Below the pieces are notes generated by a model. That model worked only from the letters and a program-made list of their open reading frames with translations. It ran no database searches and was not told the DNA's origin. A program made the translations under genes and the position numbers. This document shows, piece by piece, positions 59,177-64,000 of a stretch of DNA of 64,000 bases (position 1 is its first letter; every line of letters begins with the position of its first letter). Origin of the DNA: Nocardia terrae (GTDB lineage Bacteria; Actinomycetota; Actinomycetes; Mycobacteriales; Mycobacteriaceae); the NCBI RefSeq assembly GCF_009760405.1, contig NZ_WRPP01000005.1, positions 744,001 through 808,000 on the forward strand. Reading direction: 5' to 3'.

Positions 59177-59932
59177 TCAACCGCCGATCCGGTCCACGTT
59201 CTCGATGTCCACGGTGGCGGCCGCGCCCCGATCCCATTGCGTCTGTGCCGCAACGGGCTTCGGACGGTCGATCCAGACGCAAGTGTGGACACGGTCCAAC
59301 GGCCAACCGGTGGAGCGGCATTGCGTCCACTGCTGCTTGTCCTCGTGGTAGTCCAGAGACCAGCCGCGGGCACGGAACTGGTCGACGAGGCGGTCGGGGA
59401 CGTCGGTGTCGCGGACCGTGCCCGAACCGCCGATCACATACATGCGCCCGCAGTGGGTGTCGCTGCTCCCGGCGCATTGCCGCTCGGATTCGCGCAGCAT
59501 GACGAGTCCGGCGGGCAGGGGAAGCAGCTCATCGTCCGACGGGTAGGGAACGCCCTGCAGTCCCATCACGGACAGCGCCGCGACCAGGAGCACCGCGAGC
59601 AGGGTGAGCACGCCCCACAGGAGACTCGCGGCTACTCCGACGATCGACCTGACCGCACGAACCGGTTCACTCCTCATCGGCGCACCGGGAAGATCGAAGA
59701 TCCAGCCGCAGAACATCACGAGCAGCGCCAGTAGCGCCAATCCCACAGTTGCGGTGACCGTTCCGCCCGCGAGAATCCATCCGCCCGTCACCAGGACCTG
59801 AAGACCCGCGACGACCGTCAGCAACAGTCCCACCACAATCCGCGCACGGATGCCGTGCGCCACCAGCAGCCAGCACACCAGCGGCACGAAGAAGATCAAC
59901 TTCAACACGACGTCAGTGTATGAATGCGGCAC
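59177..59932 (-). CDS. Membrane protein of unknown function, 251 aa
   Basis: About four hydrophobic segments (LIFFVPLVCWLLV, VGLLLTVVAGLQVLV, VTATVGLALLALLVMFCGWI, SLLWGVLTLLAVLLVAALSVMG). Then a soluble C-terminal domain of about 110 residues with four cysteines (QCAGSSDTHCGRMYVIGG... QCRSTGW, HTCVW), probably outside and disulfide-linked. The start is GTG 59932; a second GTG at V9 is possible. Divergent from the PASTA kinase gene; a link to it is only positional. Confidence 0.65.
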   Translation of the reverse strand: MPHSYTDVVLKLIFFVPLVCWLLVAHGIRARIVVGLLLTVVAGLQVLVTGGWILAGGTVTATVGLALLALLVMFCGWIFDLPGAPMRSEPVRAVRSIVGVAASLLWGVLTLLAVLLVAALSVMGLQGVPYPSDDELLPLPAGLVMLRESERQCAGSSDTHCGRMYVIGGSGTVRDTDVPDRLVDQFRARGWSLDYHEDKQQWTQCRSTGWPLDRVHTCVWIDRPKPVAAQTQWDRGAAATVDIENVDRIGG

Positions 59933-60020
59933 AACGCGATTTCGGCGTTCTCACCGGCCGCCCGGCGTGTCGTTTCGGAGTCGGCTCTCCCCGCGATATT
60001 CAGTCGACGGGGAGGTGGCG

Positions 60021-61763
60021 GTGGCCAGCACGCTCAGGCCGGGCGAGTATTTCGCCGGTTACCAGATTCTGCGGAAGCTGGGTGCCGGGGGGATGGGTGC
60101 CGTGTATCAGGCGCGGGACAGGGATCTGCCGCGATTCGTCGCGTTGAAGTTGCTGAACCTGCCCGACGGCGGGGACGTCGACCATCGGGTCCGGTTCCGG
60201 CGGGAAGCCGATACCGTTGCGCGGCTGCAGCATCCGAACATCGTGACCGTCTACGCGCGCGGCGAGGAGGACGACCGGCTGTGGATCTCGATGACCTTCG
60301 TCGACGGCAGCGATGTCGCGCGGGCCCTGCGGGAGGGACCGCTGCATCCGGCGCGGGCGGTGCGAATCATCTCCGAGACCGCCGCGGCGCTCGATCACGC
60401 ACACGAGACCGGGATTCTGCACCGGGACGTGAAGCCCGCGAACATTCTGCTGGCCGACGGGCGGCCGGAGCGGGCGCTGCTGACCGACTTCGGGATCGCC
60501 AAGGCCCGAGACGAGAGCCGGCAGTTGACCCAGCGCGGGGAGATTCTGGCGAGCTTCCAGTACGCCGCGCCGGAGCGGCTGACGCGGCCCGGCGAGGTGG
60601 ACCCGCGCGCCGACGTGTATTCGCTGGGCTGCACGTTGTTTCACATGCTCACCGGGCAGCCGCCCTATCCCGGGCAGAACGTGGGCCAGATCATCTACGG
60701 GCACGCGTACGAGCCGGTTCCCGTGCCGTCGCATCGAAATCCGGCGCTTTCCAGTGGTTTCGACGAGATCATCGCGCGCGCCATGGCCAAGGAGCCCGAA
60801 CGGCGCTTCGACAGTTGCGCGCATCTGGCGTGGAGCGCGGCGCAGGTGGTGCAGTCGGGTCCGCCGACCGGGCCGGTCGCGCGCACCACCGACCGGCTCA
60901 CCGGGCCGCGGATGGCCACCACGCGCACCGCGCCGGGTTCGGGCACCGGGCCGCCCCGGACCGTGCCCACCGTGCCGGTGCCACCCGAACCCGCGACCGT
61001 GACCGCACCGCCCGGGCGGACGACTCCTCGCGATCCCGGAATCGGCACGGGGCCGGTCGATTCCGGCAAACGCGGAACCGGCTTGCGGATGGCCATCGGC
61101 CTGATGCTGACGGCGGCCCTGGCCGTGATCGTGTACTTCCTGGTTCACATGGACAACGGGCATCCGCCGGTGTCCACGGGCACCAGTTCGGTGGTGGCGG
61201 TCGCCACGACCACCGCGGTGACCACGACGACAACCGAAGCGCCGACCACCGAAGCGACGACACCGGTGAAGTCCTCGCAGACCGCGCCGAAGAACATCGC
61301 GATTCCCGACGTGGTGGGCAGTCAGAGCGCCGCCGCGAAGGCGCAATTGGAGCAGGACGGGTTCGCCGTGCAGGAAGTGCAGCGCGACGACAATCGTGCG
61401 AAAGGCACCGTCGTGGCGTTGAACCCGGCGGCCGGGACCTACCATCCCGCCGGGTCCACGGTCACGGTGTACGTCTCCACCGGCCCGGCCACGACCACCG
61501 TTTCCGTTCCGAACCTGGTGGGCCTGACCTACGACGCGGCGGCCACGAAGCTGAAGTCGGTCGGTTGGAAGGGCACGCTGCAGAAGAACCCGGTCAAGGT
61601 CACCGACGCCGCCAAAGCCGACCAGGTGATCAGCCAGAACCCGGCCGCCGGAACCTCGGTCGCGGTGGATTCGACGATCACCCTCGACGTCGGGCAGGGC
61701 ACGTCCACTCCCCCGTCGACGCCGCCCTCGACGCCGCCGACGAGCGCGCAGAAGGGCTACTGA
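60021..61763 (+). CDS. Transmembrane Ser/Thr protein kinase with two PASTA domains, 580 aa
   Basis: A Hanks-type kinase: GAGGMGAVY, Lys43, HRDVKPAN with His134 and Asp136, then DFGIAKARD. A Pro/Thr-rich linker precedes one membrane helix at about 357-377 (MAIGLMLTAALAVIVYFLV). Two PASTA domains are outside at about 426-560. PASTA kinases bind peptidoglycan fragments or lipid II and control growth and division (PknB-like). Two PASTA repeats are fewer than the four of PknB. The GTG at 60021 has GGGGAGG upstream. The 3' end overlaps the convergent NUDIX gene by 7 bp. Confidence 0.92.
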   Translation: MASTLRPGEYFAGYQILRKLGAGGMGAVYQARDRDLPRFVALKLLNLPDGGDVDHRVRFRREADTVARLQHPNIVTVYARGEEDDRLWISMTFVDGSDVARALREGPLHPARAVRIISETAAALDHAHETGILHRDVKPANILLADGRPERALLTDFGIAKARDESRQLTQRGEILASFQYAAPERLTRPGEVDPRADVYSLGCTLFHMLTGQPPYPGQNVGQIIYGHAYEPVPVPSHRNPALSSGFDEIIARAMAKEPERRFDSCAHLAWSAAQVVQSGPPTGPVARTTDRLTGPRMATTRTAPGSGTGPPRTVPTVPVPPEPATVTAPPGRTTPRDPGIGTGPVDSGKRGTGLRMAIGLMLTAALAVIVYFLVHMDNGHPPVSTGTSSVVAVATTTAVTTTTTEAPTTEATTPVKSSQTAPKNIAIPDVVGSQSAAAKAQLEQDGFAVQEVQRDDNRAKGTVVALNPAAGTYHPAGSTVTVYVSTGPATTTVSVPNLVGLTYDAAATKLKSVGWKGTLQKNPVKVTDAAKADQVISQNPAAGTSVAVDSTITLDVGQGTSTPPSTPPSTPPTSAQKGY

Positions 61764-62137
61764 TTCGACAGCGCGGCGCGGAAGTGGTCGGCCAGATCGA
61801 GTGCGGCCGCTTGTTCCGGGGTGACCCAGCGGTGCTCGTCATGCTCGTCGGGGTTGAGCGCCACGGTCCGCATTTCGCGCTCTGCGACGTCGTAAACCGT
61901 TGCGTGAATCCGCATTTCGCGCCCCGCCACATCCATCCAGGAATGCGCCGACCGCTGCCCGACCACCTCGACGGACAGCCCGGTCTCCTCCCCTACCTCC
62001 CGGACCGCGGCCTCCTCGTGCGGTTCCCCGGGCTCGACCCCGCCGCCCGGCAGCTCCCACCGCCCGGCCAGGAACACTCCGGGCGCACGCCGGATCACCA
62101 ATACCGTCCCCGCCCGCGCGATCCGGCAGTACACCAA
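61757..62137 (-). CDS. NUDIX hydrolase, 126 aa
   Basis: An intact NUDIX box GGGVEPGEPHEEAAVREVGEETGL with the REVGEE metal-binding core. It hydrolyses nucleoside diphosphates linked to another group; substrate unresolved. The TTG at 62137 (GGAGGAG at 6 nt) or GTG 62134 is preferred to the longer frame start, which has no ribosome site. It overlaps the kinase gene by 7 bp at the stop and lies behind the lipoprotein gene in the same direction. Confidence 0.87.
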   Translation of the reverse strand: MVYCRIARAGTVLVIRRAPGVFLAGRWELPGGGVEPGEPHEEAAVREVGEETGLSVEVVGQRSAHSWMDVAGREMRIHATVYDVAEREMRTVALNPDEHDEHRWVTPEQAAALDLADHFRAALSNQ

Positions 62138-62172
62138 GTGCTTCTCCTCCACGCGGACATCCAATCACGCCG

Positions 62173-62769
62173 TCAACTCCAGACGCCGGAGTCGACCTCC
62201 CAGATGCCGGTGTCGCCCTTGGTGGCGGGCTGGATCAGGTGGAGGGCGACTTTGCTGCCGTCGGCGTTGGTGACGAAGACGACCATCGGTGCGCCGGTGC
62301 TGGTTTGGACGTTGGTCCATCCGAATCGGCTCTGGGCGAAGGTCTTCGCGACCTGGACTCGGTCCAGACGCCAGGGCTGATGGCCGTTGTCGACGGCGGT
62401 TTGCAGGTCGGCGGCCTGCTGGGCGGTGAGGCCCTCGCCGGGGAAAGTGGTGCCGGAGGGCGGGTTCCCGCTCGACGGGGAGGTCGGCGGCATCGTCGGG
62501 CTGACCGGCACGGTCGGAACCGGGGTGACCGGCACGGTGGCGCTCGGGGTCTCGACGGTGGGCGGCTGTGTCGGGATGGAGATCCCGGGCGACTGCGTGC
62601 CACCGGGTCCCGTCGGGGTGGGTGCGGTGGTGGAGGTCGTGGTGGTCGAAGGTCCGGATGAGCTCGGCGAGGACGAGCAGCCGCCGATCACGGCCGCGCA
62701 GAGCGCGACGCCGAGCAATGCCGCCGCGAGCCGCGGCGTGGACCGGTGATCGGATGTGGTGGTACGCAT
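62173..62769 (-). CDS. Small Thr/Pro-rich lipoprotein, 198 aa
   Basis: Signal peptide with lipobox VIGGC at residue about 31, then a long Ser/Thr/Pro-rich linker (STTTTSTTAPTPTGPG..., VPVTPVPTVPVSP). A globular C-terminal domain of about 80 residues follows (AADLQTAVDNGHQPWRLDRVQVAKTFAQSRFGWTNVQ...). The ATG at 62769 is used because the signal begins there. Probably lipid-anchored. No family recognised. The NUDIX gene starts shortly downstream, so the two may share a transcript. Confidence 0.75.
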   Translation of the reverse strand: MRTTTSDHRSTPRLAAALLGVALCAAVIGGCSSSPSSSGPSTTTTSTTAPTPTGPGGTQSPGISIPTQPPTVETPSATVPVTPVPTVPVSPTMPPTSPSSGNPPSGTTFPGEGLTAQQAADLQTAVDNGHQPWRLDRVQVAKTFAQSRFGWTNVQTSTGAPMVVFVTNADGSKVALHLIQPATKGDTGIWEVDSGVWS

Positions 62770-62869
62770 AGGTCTTCCCCTCGGACAAGAACCGCTACCC
62801 CGACAGCGACCCGGAGTTGGATCACTGTCCTGATGTCGTACCACCTCAGCCGATCGTTAACCGCCGAAA

Positions 62870-64000
62870 TCAGTTCGTTCCCAGGTCCGGCGGGCGGTGC
62901 GCCGCGAACCAGTCGAACAGCGACGGATCGTCGACCGCCGTCCGGTCGACCACCCGTTCCGGATCCGCGCCCTGGAGCAGCCGTTTGAGCGGGACCTCGA
63001 GCTTCTTGCCGGTGCGGGTGTGCGGGATGCCCGGGGCCTCGATGATCTCGTCGGGGACGTGGCGCGGGGAGAGCTCGGTGCGAATGGCGGTGGCGATGCG
63101 GTTCCGGAGTTCGTCGGTGAGACTCAGGCCGGGGGCGAGCACGACGAACAGGGGCATCCAGTAACCGGCGTCGGGTTGTTCGATGCCCAGGACCAGGGAT
63201 TCGGCGATCTCCGGGAACGTGTCGACGATCTGGTAGATGTCCGCGCTGCCCATGCGGATGCCATTGCGGTTGAGGGTGGAATCGGAGCGGCCGTGAATGG
63301 TGATGCCGCCGTGCGAGGTGCGGGTTATCCAGTCGCCGTGCCGCCAGACGCCGGGGTACATGTCGAAGTAGGCGTCGCGGTAGCGGGTGCCGTCGGGGTC
63401 GTTCCAGAAGGCCACCGGCATGGACGGCATCGGCGCGGTGACGACCAGTTCGCCGACGGCGTCGCGGACGGGATGACCGGAGGAGTCCCAAGCCTCCAGC
63501 GCCACACCGAGATACGGGGCCGAGAGCTCACCGGGCCGGACGGGGACGGTGCGGACGCCGCCCATGAAGGCCGACACCACATCGGTGCCGCCGCTGATGG
63601 AGGAGACGGGGATGTCACCGACGTTGTCGCGCAACCAGATCGACGAGCTCGCCGGGAAAGCCGAACCGGTGATGCCGATCTGACGCAGAGCGCTGAGGTC
63701 GTGGTCGCGCGCCGGGCGGGCACCCGCCTTCTCGCAGGCCAGCACATAGCCGGGGCTGGCGCCCAGCACCGTGGTCCGGGTGCGAGCCGCCAAGTCCCAC
63801 AACGCATCCGGTCCCGGATAGGCGGGGTTGCCGTCGTAACAGACGATGGTCGCGCCCGCGAGCAGGCCGGAGACCTGGAAGTTCCACATCATCCAGCTGG
63901 GGCTGGTGTACCAGAAGAACGTGTCGTCGGGCCCGATATCGGATTGCAGGGCAACGGCTTTCAGATGTTCGAGCAGGACGCCGCCGTGCCCGTGCACGAT
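62870..64000 (-). CDS. Acetoacetyl-CoA synthetase, C-terminal part
   Basis: The window ends inside this gene. 376 codons are seen, without the start. They match acyl-CoA-forming adenylating enzymes of the acetoacetyl-CoA synthetase group: FFWYTSPSWMMWNFQVSGLLAGATIVCYDGNPAYP, YRDAYFDMYPGVWRHGDWITR, HGRSDSTLNRNGIRMGSADIYQIVD, and HTRTGKKLEVPLKRLLQG with the late catalytic Lys. Such enzymes activate acetoacetate with ATP and CoA for use or PHB/lipid metabolism. Confidence 0.9.
   Translation of the reverse strand: MVHGHGGVLLEHLKAVALQSDIGPDDTFFWYTSPSWMMWNFQVSGLLAGATIVCYDGNPAYPGPDALWDLAARTRTTVLGASPGYVLACEKAGARPARDHDLSALRQIGITGSAFPASSSIWLRDNVGDIPVSSISGGTDVVSAFMGGVRTVPVRPGELSAPYLGVALEAWDSSGHPVRDAVGELVVTAPMPSMPVAFWNDPDGTRYRDAYFDMYPGVWRHGDWITRTSHGGITIHGRSDSTLNRNGIRMGSADIYQIVDTFPEIAESLVLGIEQPDAGYWMPLFVVLAPGLSLTDELRNRIATAIRTELSPRHVPDEIIEAPGIPHTRTGKKLEVPLKRLLQGADPERVVDRTAVDDPSLFDWFAAHRPPDLGTN

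Noticed and set aside
1..64000. CRISPR array, tRNA or rRNA genes, insertion sequences
   Set aside because: No evenly spaced repeats, no cloverleaf with a convincing T-arm and no transposase-like protein were seen by eye; a tRNA scan would be decisive.

Overview
The window is GC-rich chromosomal DNA from a mycolate-type actinomycete, most likely a Nocardia or close relative. The grounds are the PknG/GlnX/GlnH signalling genes, an MCE-family protein, a DUF222/HNH (13E12-type) protein, a mycothiol-type DinB-fold protein, many AfsR/SARP, LAL and other STAND regulators, TetR repressors and frequent GTG/TTG starts. The genus is inferred from gene content only. I see no rRNA, tRNA, CRISPR array, transposase or prophage.

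Layout. 0-7 kb: the 5' end of a divergent EF-Tu gene with a structured leader, a SARP-ATPase, a small unknown protein and a MalT-like (LAL) regulator. 7-17 kb: a drug exporter fused to a SLAC1/TDT channel-like domain with a coupled lipoprotein, an AfsR-like regulator, and a small metabolic group (N-terminally truncated acyl-CoA dehydrogenase, LLM flavoenzyme, stand-alone condensation-domain protein). 17-25 kb: an orphan MCE protein, an L,D-transpeptidase, a SnoaL-like protein divergent from an ECF sigma factor with its own SnoaL tail, a LuxR-ATPase, and a TetR/PucR divergent pair. 25-32 kb: a two-lipase operon with a TetR gene, a DNA-alkylation repair operon (ogt, 2OG-Fe(II) oxygenase, Ada-type zinc module), an O-methyltransferase, and a MarR/isochorismatase unit divergent from a DinB-fold gene.

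32.7-48.3 kb is the most notable part. A DUF222/HNH protein is followed by a 942-residue orphan protein with a PcfJ-like core, then a convincing terminator, then an amt/PII operon whose PII protein is degenerate. Divergent from amt is a tightly coupled seven-gene operon: glnX, glnH, a coiled-coil gene, pknG, a PP2C phosphatase, a VWA protein and an FHA protein. In mycobacteria GlnX/GlnH/PknG relay amino-acid availability to central nitrogen metabolism. Here the module is extended by a phosphatase and a phosphopeptide reader, several members carry CxxC zinc ribbons, and it shares a 300-bp control region holding two perfect palindromes with the ammonium transporter.

48.3-64 kb: a Tat-exported PI-PLC-like enzyme, a DUF4097 protein behind a triple direct repeat, an SDR enzyme behind a near-perfect operator, a giant NB-ARC/TPR regulator overlapping it tail to tail, a previously uncalled 55-residue membrane peptide, a MinD/ParA-like ATPase, an alpha/beta-hydrolase and GH3 operon divergent from a TetR gene, a membrane protein, a PASTA-domain Ser/Thr kinase, a lipoprotein/NUDIX pair and the 3' part of an acetoacetyl-CoA synthetase gene.
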